NCBI GenBank assembly: GCA_036562635.1
Contig: DATCJU010000036.1
Coordinates: 1-6,906, forward strand
Length of the DNA: 6,906 nt
Reading direction: 5' to 3'
Origin: DATCJU01 sp036562635
GTDB taxonomy: Bacteria; Actinomycetota; Actinomycetes; Mycobacteriales; Pseudonocardiaceae
Shown: positions 1 to 4,784 of the stretch, one piece after another
Numbering within the stretch: position 1 is the stretch's first letter
Layout: the number at the start of each line of letters is the position of its first letter
Made by a program: the position numbers and the translations under genes
The notes under the pieces: generated by a model
Database searches by the model: none
Told to the model about the DNA's origin: nothing
Seen by the model: the letters and a program-made list of their open reading frames with translations, nothing else

Positions 1-23
1 AGTCCAACCGGAGGAGCGTTCCC

Positions 24-57
24 GGAGGGCCGGCCCCAGGGCCGGCCCTCCGACTTT
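24..57 (+). terminator. Intrinsic terminator of an upstream gene outside the window
   Basis: A perfect 12-bp GC-rich stem (24-35 pairing with 40-51) has a 4-base loop CCAG and is followed by a short T-containing tail (GACTTT). On the plus strand this is the usual shape of an intrinsic terminator. The minus strand has no T-run after the stem. It sits just upstream of the tRNA, so it most likely ends a plus-strand gene to the left of the window and separates it from the tRNA. Only 4 bases lie between the tail and the tRNA, so the tRNA promoter would have to overlap the hairpin or lie left of the window; no promoter is obvious. Confidence 0.75.
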
Positions 58-61
58 CCCG

Positions 62-139
62 GGGGCGGTAGCTCAGCCGGTCAGAGCAGCGGACTCATAA
101 TCCGTCAGGTCGTGGGTTCGAGCCCCACCCGCCCCACCA
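62..139 (+). tRNA. tRNA with CAU anticodon (elongator Met, or Ile2 after lysidine modification)
   Basis: A full cloverleaf can be drawn. The acceptor stem is GGGGCGG (62-68) with CCGCCCC (129-135), discriminator A136 and an encoded CCA at 137-139. The D stem is GCTC/GAGC (71-74/84-87). The anticodon stem is 89-93/101-105 with loop CTCATAA and anticodon CAT at 96-98. The T stem is GTGGG/CCCAC with loop TTCGAGC. It is not an initiator tRNA: position 1 pairs with position 72, and the anticodon stem lacks three consecutive G-C pairs above the loop. Elongator tRNA-Met and tRNA-Ile2 share this anticodon and cannot be firmly separated here. The G·U pair at the base of the anticodon stem is also found in E. 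coli tRNA-Ile2. The variable region (106-111) reads as six bases rather than the common five. Confidence 0.96.
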
Positions 140-223
140 TCTCGGATCGACCCGCCGGCCTGAAGAAACGATCCACGGGGATGGTCTTCGCGTCGAGGGC
201 GGCCGGATCACCGGGTGACAGTC

Positions 224-240
224 GGGTGGTAGGGCCACCC
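224..240. repeat. Small inverted repeat downstream of the tRNA
   Basis: GGGTGG (224-229) and CCACCC (235-240) form a 6-bp stem with the 5-base loop TAGGG. No T-run follows on either strand, so a terminator role for the tRNA transcript is only a possibility. Confidence 0.35.
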
Positions 241-390
241 TGAGCGGCCTCCAGATCTCTCCAGGGGCGCGGCACCTCGGGACACCAGGACGTGGCACGA
301 CCCCGGTGCGCTCTCTTCGCCGGGGAGGCGGGCCCGGAACGCGGTCGACATGTCCGTTTCTGGCCCGACGGGGCATCCGAAGAGGTCGTC

Positions 391-469
391 TCCCAGCCGG
401 CCGGACAGGTGGCCCGGGCCACTTTCGTGGGCGGGATCGGACGGCCTGGGCGCACCCCGCCACCAGGGT
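391..469 (-). pseudogene. Degenerate second copy of the mtnD 3' end and flank
   Basis: Aligned by hand without gaps, this segment matches 1254-1332 at 66 of 79 positions. In the core 404-469 it matches 58 of 66, and all eight core differences are transitions. On the minus strand it keeps the last codons of mtnD in frame: T-L-V-A-G-C-A-Q-A-V against T-L-V-A-G-R-A-Q-A-A in the intact gene. The stop TGA has become CGA. Similarity ends abruptly at 469, seven bases from the hydrolase stop codon (476-478). No more of mtnD is recognisable, so this is a fragment and not a gene. It may have been kept as a 3' end element of the hydrolase gene. The repeat relation is directly visible; its origin is inferred. 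Confidence 0.75.
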
Positions 470-475
470 CGGGGG

Positions 476-1033
476 TCACAGCCTCCGCAGGCGGTCCACG
501 GCCTGCGGAAGGGTGGTCACGCCGTCGTCGGCGAGGAAGTGGCCGGCACCGGGCACGGTGATCGTCTCCGCCTGCAATGCCTGTCCGAGTGCGAGGGTGT
601 GTGCGGGTGGCACGTAGGTGTCGTTGTCCGACAGGATGACCGTCCGCACCCCGGTACGGGCGGCGGTGCGCTCCACGTTCGGGCGGACCGCGGTGAACAC
701 GTCGAGTTCCGGCAGCACCGGCAGCGGGGCGAGGAAACCGGCGACGGCGATCAGGGCACCCAGCCGCCAGTCACCCGGGACACGGTCCAGGGCGTGCAGC
801 GTGGTCACACCACCGAGGCTGTGCGTGACGAGCGCGGTCCGCTCGTCCGGTTGGCCGACCACGTCCGCGACCACACCGACCCACCGCTCCAGGTCCGGTG
901 CCTTCGGGTCGGGAAGCTCCGGCACGTGCACGGTGACGCCCTCGGCCTCCAGTGCCTGGGCGAGTGATCCGAACCAGTGATCCGTGGGCGTCGCGGAGTA
1001 TCCGTGGACGACCACAACGCGCGAGATGTTCAC
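476..1033 (-). CDS. RBBP9/YdeN-type alpha/beta hydrolase
   Basis: This 185-residue protein has the layout of the RBBP9/YdeN family of small cytoplasmic serine hydrolases, usually about 190 residues. The N-terminal strand leads into VVVVHGYSATPTDHWF (residues 6-21), typical of YdeN. The nucleophile elbow is THSLGG with Ser72, the acid is probably Asp138 in SDNDTYVP, and the histidine is His165 in GAGHF. The catalytic triad thus looks complete. The substrate is unknown for most of the family. The start chosen is GTG at 1033, because it places the first beta-strand at the usual distance from the N-terminus. The open frame continues upstream to 1135, but that part is Arg-rich and unlike the family. 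No good ribosome binding site precedes the GTG: a GGGGA lies about 19 bases away, too far. The gene lies 266 bases downstream of mtnD on the same strand and between two copies of the mtnD tail, so it is probably not part of the mtn operon proper. Confidence 0.88.
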   Translation of the reverse strand: MNISRVVVVHGYSATPTDHWFGSLAQALEAEGVTVHVPELPDPKAPDLERWVGVVADVVGQPDERTALVTHSLGGVTTLHALDRVPGDWRLGALIAVAGFLAPLPVLPELDVFTAVRPNVERTAARTGVRTVILSDNDTYVPPAHTLALGQALQAETITVPGAGHFLADDGVTTLPQAVDRLRRL

Positions 1034-1299
1034 GACGGCCGCAACATCGACTTCCCCGCCGGAATTCCGGGAGTGTGGTGTGTCACGGAACGGTGCGGAC
1101 CGGCGCCGACACCGGCCCGGAGCACGCCGGGACACGGGGGAGGGGAACCGGGACGGCCGCTCGCACCCGGCGGGGCGGTACGAGCCCCGGAACGACCGTA
1201 ACGAACGTACGGAACGTCGGGCCGGGTGCCGGCCGGAGACGTTGCAGGGACCGTCCCCGGCCGGCCGACAGATGGCCCGGGCTGCTTCCGCGGGCGGGA
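1034..1299 (-). other. Spacer between mtnD and the hydrolase gene
   Basis: No gene is supported in this spacer. It contains the 3' flank part of the mtnD-tail repeat, a GC-rich imperfect hairpin just after the mtnD stop (roughly 1255-1282, no T-run), and a cluster of AACG-containing motifs at 1191-1216. That cluster includes an inverted repeat with 5-bp arms CCGTA/TACGG (1196-1212). A promoter for the hydrolase is expected here, but I cannot place one with confidence. Confidence 0.5.
1196..1212. repeat. Inverted repeat upstream of the hydrolase gene
   Basis: CCGTA (1196-1200) and TACGG (1208-1212) flank the 7-base spacer ACGAACG. They lie within a run of AACG-rich near-repeats (1191-1216), about 165 bases before the hydrolase start. 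It could be a protein-binding site, but the arms are short. Confidence 0.3.
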
Positions 1300-1332
1300 T
1301 CAGGCGGCCTGGGCGCGCCCCGCCACCAGGGT
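1254..1332 (-). repeat. Direct repeat copy spanning the mtnD 3' end
   Basis: This is the intact partner of the degenerate segment at 391-469, offset by 863 bases in the same orientation. It covers the last ten sense codons and stop of mtnD plus about 46 bases downstream. The left part can fold into an imperfect GC-rich hairpin after the stop codon. Confidence 0.75.
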
Positions 1333-1887
1333 GTCGAAGTCCGGGAACCGCTCGGCGATGGTGTTGCCGGTGAAGTTGCCGATCCAGCCGTCCTCGTCGT
1401 GGAAGAACCGGATCGCGACGAAATCGGGGCGGGTCCCCATGTCGAACCAGTGCGTGGTGTTGGCCGGCACGCTGAGCAGGTCACCGGCCTCGCACAGCAC
1501 CGCGTACACCCTGTCCCCCACGTGCAGGTAGAACACACCCGCACCCCGGGCGAAGAAACGGTCCTCGGCGTCGTCGTGGGTGTGCTCGCTGAGGAACTTC
1601 TGCCGGGCCTCCGCGGCCTTGCGCTCCCACTCGGGGTCATCGGACGGCGTCATGTGCACCGCATCCACCAGCACGTACCCCTCGTCCCGCACCACACGGT
1701 CCACGTGCTCGCGGTACGCCCCGATCACCTGCTCGGAGGTGGGCTCGGCAGGCAGGTCCTCCACCACGTCCCAGCGCTCGAACCGCACCCCGAGCTCCTT
1801 GAGCGCGGTCCGGATCTCCTCGGGGTCCTCGGTCCGGAGCAACACCGTGTCAGGACCGGTCTCGGGCCACACCGTCAGCAGGGTCAT
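1300..1887 (-). CDS. mtnD: Acireductone dioxygenase (ARD)
   Basis: MtnD is a cupin-fold metalloenzyme that oxidises the acireductone 1,2-dihydroxy-3-keto-5-methylthiopentene. With Fe(II) the products are 2-keto-4-methylthiobutyrate (the methionine precursor) and formate; with Ni(II) the reaction is off-pathway. The 195-residue product carries the family motif EHTHDDAEDRFF. Metal ligands are His102, His104 and Glu108, plus His146 in NTTHWFDMG. Their spacing equals that of the Klebsiella enzyme (96, 98, 102, 140) shifted by six. Length is normal for bacterial ARD. The ATG at 1887 is chosen because AAGGGGG lies five bases upstream and the protein begins like the family (MTLLTVWP). The start overlaps the mtnB stop as ATGA, so the gene is last in mtnCBD and is probably translationally coupled. 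The bound metal cannot be read from the sequence. Confidence 0.97.
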   Translation of the reverse strand: MTLLTVWPETGPDTVLLRTEDPEEIRTALKELGVRFERWDVVEDLPAEPTSEQVIGAYREHVDRVVRDEGYVLVDAVHMTPSDDPEWERKAAEARQKFLSEHTHDDAEDRFFARGAGVFYLHVGDRVYAVLCEAGDLLSVPANTTHWFDMGTRPDFVAIRFFHDEDGWIGNFTGNTIAERFPDFDTLVAGRAQAA

Positions 1888-2543
1888 GACAGCCCCCTTC
1901 TCCCGTTCGTCTCGATCGTGAACCGAAGCAGCCACTCCAGGCACTCGGTGCGGTGACGGGCCTGACGCAGGTCGTCCCCCCACACGTACAGGCCGTGCCG
2001 CGCCACGATCAGGGCCGGGGTGTTCTCCTGGAACCCCGCCTCGAACGCGTCACCGAGCACCCGCATGTCCTGACTGTTGGGGACGACCGGGACGGTGACC
2101 TGGTCGTCGTGCGCCGCGCGGCCCAGACCCTTGAGCATCTCCAGGTCACGGAGCGGCACCCCGTCGGGCCAGAACTCCGCGGCGATCACCGCGGACAGGG
2201 TGTGCACGTGCACCACCGCGCCCGCTCCGGACACCCGGGCGATCCGGGCGTGCAACCCGGCCTCGGCGGAGGCCTTCCGCGTCGGATCCGGCTGGTCGGG
2301 CACCACGGCCCCGTCCGCGTCGACCACGACGACGTCGTCGGGTGTGAGCTCGCCCTTGTCCCGCCCGCTCACGGTGACCGCCAGGCGCAGCGGGTCCCGT
2401 GCGAGCACCGTTGACAGGTTCCCGGAGGTGCCGCGCATCCACCCCAGCCCGGCGTACCGGGCGGACTCGGCGGCGAGCGCCCGGCCGGCCCGCTCCAACT
2501 CGGCCACGGTGATCGGTCGGCTCGTGGAGACCAGTCGGCTCAT
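1884..2543 (-). CDS. mtnB: Methylthioribulose-1-phosphate dehydratase
   Basis: This class II aldolase/adducin-type zinc enzyme dehydrates 5-methylthioribulose-1-phosphate to 2,3-diketo-5-methylthiopentyl-1-phosphate in methionine salvage. The 219-residue product shows the family features in order. These are GWMRGTSGNLS (residues 34-44), SGRDKGEL (59-66), Glu94 in the KASAEAGLH segment as probable catalytic acid, and zinc ligands His112 and His114 in VVHVHT. Then come the MtnB-type VPVVPNSQDM (151-160) and a third zinc ligand His183 in ARHGLYVWG. The last segment, together with the neighbours, favours MtnB over fuculose or ribulose phosphate aldolases. The ATG at 2543 is preceded by GAAGGTGG seven bases away and overlaps the mtnC stop as ATGA. 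The gene ends in the same kind of overlap with mtnD. Confidence 0.96.
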   Translation of the reverse strand: MSRLVSTSRPITVAELERAGRALAAESARYAGLGWMRGTSGNLSTVLARDPLRLAVTVSGRDKGELTPDDVVVVDADGAVVPDQPDPTRKASAEAGLHARIARVSGAGAVVHVHTLSAVIAAEFWPDGVPLRDLEMLKGLGRAAHDDQVTVPVVPNSQDMRVLGDAFEAGFQENTPALIVARHGLYVWGDDLRQARHRTECLEWLLRFTIETNGRRGLS

Positions 2544-3256
2544 GCCGGCACCACCTTCACCCGAGCCAGCGAGTCGACGACCCGGTGCGTGCCGAAGTCG
2601 GCGTCGGCGAACGGCTCCCCGGGCCGGGCCAGGCCCACCGTCTGCCACCCGTCGTGGGCCGCGGCGTCCAGCTCCGCCGGCACGTCGGAGAGGAACACCA
2701 GATCCGCGGGGCGGGTCTGCAGCGCGTCGGCGATCGCCCGGTAGGAGCCGGGCTCGCGCTTCGGCCCGGCGTTGACCGTGTCGAAGTTCCGGTCGAACAA
2801 GGGGGTCAGATCACCCTCGGTGGTGTGGGAGAACGCCGCCACCTGGGCGGTCACCGACCCGGAGGAGAAGATCGCGAGCTGCACCCCCGCGTCGTGCCAG
2901 GAGCGCAACGCCGGTGCGACGTCCGGGAAGAGTTCGGTGGTCAGCTCACCGGTCGCGTACCCGCGTTCCCAGATCAACCCCTGCAGGGTCTTCAGCGGCG
3001 CCACCTTCGCGTCGGCGTCCATCCAGCCGTGCAGCACCGCCACGATCTCGGCGGTTCCGGCCGACTCGGGAAGCTGTGCCAGCTCGCGGATCCGGTGCAC
3101 CGCCGCGACGACCTCGGGGTCGTCCGGGTGCTCGTCGATCCACGGCCCGAGCCGGGGACGGGCGTAGTCGTAGAGCACCTCGTGGACCTGCCTGGTGGGG
3201 GTGAGGGTGCCCTCGATGTCGACGACGGCCCAGCGGGCGGCCAGCGAGAGGGTCAC
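2540..3256 (-). CDS. mtnC: Acireductone synthase (enolase-phosphatase E1)
   Basis: This HAD-superfamily bifunctional enzyme enolises 2,3-diketo-5-methylthiopentyl-1-phosphate and then dephosphorylates it to the acireductone used by MtnD. The 238-residue product has motif I DIEGTLTP with nucleophile Asp13; Glu15 in place of the usual second Asp is characteristic of E1. It also has the E1 segment LKTLQGLIWERGY (88-100), motif II SSGS (131-134), Lys166 in GPKREPGSY as motif III, and motif IV FLSDVPAELDAA with Asp191. Length is typical for bacterial MtnC. The start is GTG at 3256: AGGAG (3267-3271) lies ten bases upstream, and only eight residues precede the first core strand. It is the first gene of mtnC-mtnB-mtnD. 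A candidate promoter lies about 80 bases upstream. Confidence 0.96.
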   Translation of the reverse strand: MTLSLAARWAVVDIEGTLTPTRQVHEVLYDYARPRLGPWIDEHPDDPEVVAAVHRIRELAQLPESAGTAEIVAVLHGWMDADAKVAPLKTLQGLIWERGYATGELTTELFPDVAPALRSWHDAGVQLAIFSSGSVTAQVAAFSHTTEGDLTPLFDRNFDTVNAGPKREPGSYRAIADALQTRPADLVFLSDVPAELDAAAHDGWQTVGLARPGEPFADADFGTHRVVDSLARVKVVPA

Positions 3257-3277
3257 GGGATCAGCTCTCCTTCCCGA

Positions 3278-3329
3278 CGGTGTGCGGCCCGCGGGTGTGA
3301 GCCCGCACCGGGCGACACCAGCGCGTGTC
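3278..3329 (-). other. Structured 5' leader of the mtnCBD transcript
   Basis: If transcription starts near 3330, the leader is about 74 bases and contains two hairpins. One is GACAC/GTGTC (3314-3318 with 3325-3329). The other is GCGGG/CCCGC (3291-3295 with 3302-3306), which can instead sit within a larger arm CGGTG/CACCG (3278-3282 with 3306-3310). I find none of the conserved core bases of SAM-I, SAM-IV or SAH riboswitches, so a regulatory role is speculative. Confidence 0.35.
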
Positions 3330-3336
3330 CCAGGGC

Positions 3337-3366
3337 AGGCTAGTCAGACCGTGGACCGGCGTTTCA
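3337..3366 (-). promoter_or_regulatory. Candidate promoter of mtnCBD
   Basis: On the minus strand, TGAAAC (3361-3366) and TAGCCT (3337-3342) are separated by 18 bases, a normal spacing for a housekeeping actinobacterial promoter. The -10 fits TAnnnT. Transcription would start near 3330, about 75 bases before the mtnC GTG. Assigned by eye only. Confidence 0.5.
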
Positions 3367-3497
3367 GATCTTGGGACGGTGCCGGTCAGTCGCGGCGCGT
3401 GACGTCGGAGGGGCGCCGGTCGGCCCGTTGCGCGGGTCCGGTCTCGGGTGGGTTGTCGCCGGAGGGGGGCCGTCGAGCCCGCTCCGTGGCGTGGCGG

Positions 3498-3510
3498 TAG
3501 CGTGGAGGAA
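3498..3510 (+). promoter_or_regulatory. Candidate -10 element for a leaderless transcript
   Basis: TAGCGT (3498-3503) fits the actinobacterial -10 consensus TAnnnT. It ends six bases before the A of the ATG at 3510, so transcription would start at or next to the start codon. No good -35 hexamer is seen. The alternative, use of GGAGG as a ribosome binding site, would leave only one base before the ATG, which is too short. Confidence 0.6.
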
Positions 3511-3791
3511 TGGCAGGTGAGTTCCAGGTCGAGCCGGTGGCCGAGCACGAGTACGTGGTCCGGGCCGAGGTTGGCTTGGAGATCGTGGAGTCACGGTTCC
3601 GCGTCGACCCGGCCGTGCTGCAGCAGCTGGGGGTGGGCGAGGCCGACGAGCAGCGGGTGGTCGAGCAGAGCGCGATCTACCTGGCCAGGCAGCAGCCGGT
3701 CGCCGACTTCCCGGGCATGGTCGACGTGGAGGACCTCGTCGTGCGCTACGACGACTATCCGGAGCAGCTGCGGCGCATGCTGTCCTCGTGA
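3510..3791 (+). CDS. Small acidic protein of unknown function
   Basis: The 93-residue product is acidic, rich in Val, Glu, Asp and Gln, with no signal peptide, membrane segment or cysteine. The middle (about residues 50-67) looks like an amphipathic helix leading into QQPVADFPGMVDVEDLV. The C-terminus has a DDYPEQLRRML helix. I do not recognise a named family. Third-position GC bias, the tidy end and the promoter-like TAGCGT in front make it a believable gene. The ATG at 3510 is chosen because the -10 element places the transcript start at that ATG, which suggests a leaderless mRNA. It diverges from mtnC with 253 bases between the start codons. Nothing in the sequence ties it to methionine salvage. 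It is probably a soluble cytoplasmic protein. Confidence 0.75.
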   Translation: MAGEFQVEPVAEHEYVVRAEVGLEIVESRFRVDPAVLQQLGVGEADEQRVVEQSAIYLARQQPVADFPGMVDVEDLVVRYDDYPEQLRRMLSS

Positions 3792-3878
3792 CGCCGGTGA
3801 CCGTTCGGACACGGCTCCCGGTGAGCCCGGCGTGCCCTGCTTCCGTGGCGGGGTTCGCCTGGCGGTGTGATGAGGAGT

Positions 3879-3921
3879 CCGGGGTACCGGAAGTCGGCCT
3901 CGGACGTCCGATGAGGACTTC
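3879..3921. repeat. Two-tier symmetric palindrome between two plus-strand genes
   Basis: A perfect 12-base palindrome TCGGACGTCCGA (3900-3911) is flanked at an equal distance of four bases on each side by GAAGTC (3890-3895) and GACTTC (3916-3921), themselves reverse complements. Just to the left, CCGGGGTACCGG (3879-3890) is a further near-palindrome overlapping the outer arm by one base. No T-run follows. It lies 88 bases after the 93-residue gene and about 107 bases before the next start, so it could be an operator for the gene at 4028 or a transcript-end hairpin. Confidence 0.55.
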
Positions 3922-4027
3922 TCGGGCCTCGAACTGACTCGTTTGGGTGATTCGGCTCCGCCGTTCTCCCGTAGCGGCTGTGCCGTGTGGACGATCAGCC
4001 CTGCACCGACGTGTGAGGGGGCACGGG

Positions 4028-4732
4028 ATGGCGGGCGAGGCAGAGGGGTTCTACACCGACAACGGCACGGTTCGCCCCATCACCGGTAGGAAAGGCAGGG
4101 GCGGGGCGTTCGTGGCCGCCGCGGTGCTGGCCGGTGCGGTCGCGGCCTCAGGCGGCGGCCTGGGCGGTGGCGCTGTCGCGACCGGCGGGATGGCCGACAC
4201 GGCGGTCGGCGGTGTCGACTCGGCGGTGACGCGGAGCATCCGCTCCCGGACCAGTGCGGGGAGGAACGCCGCGCAGAAGGGGCAGCACGACGAAGCCTGG
4301 CGGCGCATGGGGCTGGGGCGGACGACCGCACGGGTCGTCAGACGTGCCGCGACCTGCGCCGCACACTCCTTCGGACAGGTGCAGGAGTTCTTCCTCCGCA
4401 CGCCCTGCCGGTCCCTGCAGCGGGCCCTGTTCGCGGTGCCCGACACCCGGGGCGGAACGATCGCGGTGGCCGTCGCCTGGGTGCGGATGCGGAAGAGCCG
4501 TGACGCCGTGCGCCTGAGGGCACTGGTCGACACCTACGGCACCGGCAACGTGACCCCGCTCGCGGGCACGGCCCTCGGCCTGTCCGGGGTGCGCTTCGCC
4601 GGCAAGTACTACGACTCACGCCGGGACGGATCGCTGGTCGTGATCGCCGAGGCGGCCCCGGCGGGTGGGCGACCGGACCCGGAACTGATGAAGGGCGTGG
4701 CCCAGGTGGCGGCCGAGTTCCCGCCCCCGTGA
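4028..4732 (+). CDS. Conserved-looking protein of unknown function with Gly/Ala-rich N-terminal segment
   Basis: The 234-residue product has three parts. A short polar N-terminus (1-24) is followed by a Gly/Ala-rich mildly hydrophobic stretch (about 25-56, GGAFVAAAVLAGAVAASGGG within it) that could be a weak membrane segment or glycine-zipper region. A basic stretch follows (68-107). The C-terminal domain (108-234) begins CAAHSFGQVQEFF and contains LRTPCRSLQRALFAV, alternating strand-like segments (GGTIAVAVAWVRM, SLVVIAEA) and DTYGTGNVTPL. Cys110 and Cys127 could form a disulfide. From memory, similar hypothetical proteins with the CAxHS-GQV-EFF / PC-SL-RAL pattern occur in other actinomycetes, but I know no assigned function. 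The ATG at 4028 is chosen because GAGGGGG lies about seven bases upstream; the frame is open further up (to 3947), but that part is Arg-rich. It converges on the gene at 4785-5483 with 52 bases between. Confidence 0.82.
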   Translation: MAGEAEGFYTDNGTVRPITGRKGRGGAFVAAAVLAGAVAASGGGLGGGAVATGGMADTAVGGVDSAVTRSIRSRTSAGRNAAQKGQHDEAWRRMGLGRTTARVVRRAATCAAHSFGQVQEFFLRTPCRSLQRALFAVPDTRGGTIAVAVAWVRMRKSRDAVRLRALVDTYGTGNVTPLAGTALGLSGVRFAGKYYDSRRDGSLVVIAEAAPAGGRPDPELMKGVAQVAAEFPPP

Positions 4733-4735
4733 GCA

Positions 4736-4751
4736 GGCCGTCCGTCCGGCC
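4736..4751. terminator. Weak hairpin between convergent genes
   Basis: GGCCG (4736-4740) and CGGCC (4747-4751) form a 5-bp stem with a 6-base loop, four bases after the stop of the 4028 gene and 33 bases past the stop of the convergent gene. Its place fits a shared terminator, but the stem is short and there is no T-run. Confidence 0.35.
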
Positions 4752-4784
4752 AGGGCGCCTCCGCCCCGTGATCGCGCCACCAGG

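Larger units (their letters stand above)
140..475. other. Intergenic region without a recognisable gene
   Basis: No convincing gene lies between the tRNA and the hydrolase stop codon. Open frames here are arginine/proline-rich and have no ribosome binding site. Two minus-strand frames run through the antisense of the tRNA, which gives the peptides VGLEPTT and WGSNPRP, well known as artefacts of the tRNA T-arm. The region holds a small inverted repeat (224-240) and, at its right end, the degenerate copy of the mtnD tail (391-469). Weaker similarity to the mtnD downstream flank may extend left to about 330, since CCCGGAACG occurs at both 333-341 and 1186-1194. Confidence 0.7.

Noticed and set aside
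62..139. tRNA 3' end as an integration (att) site
   Set aside because: No second copy of the tRNA 3' end is found in the window, and there is no integrase or phage-like gene.
95..479. Two minus-strand open frames running into the tRNA
   Set aside because: They read the antisense of the tRNA T-arm (VGLEPTT, WGSNPRP), a common artefact. They are Arg/Pro-rich and partly overlap the mtnD-tail relic.
3257..3336. SAM or SAH riboswitch before mtnC
   Set aside because: The conserved core bases of the known classes are not present; only generic GC-rich hairpins are seen.
2585..3343. Long plus-strand frame (252 codons) opposite mtnC
   Set aside because: It is antisense to a gene with every HAD and E1 motif intact. 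Its product is rich in Arg, Gly, Val and His in the way of shadow frames in high-GC DNA.
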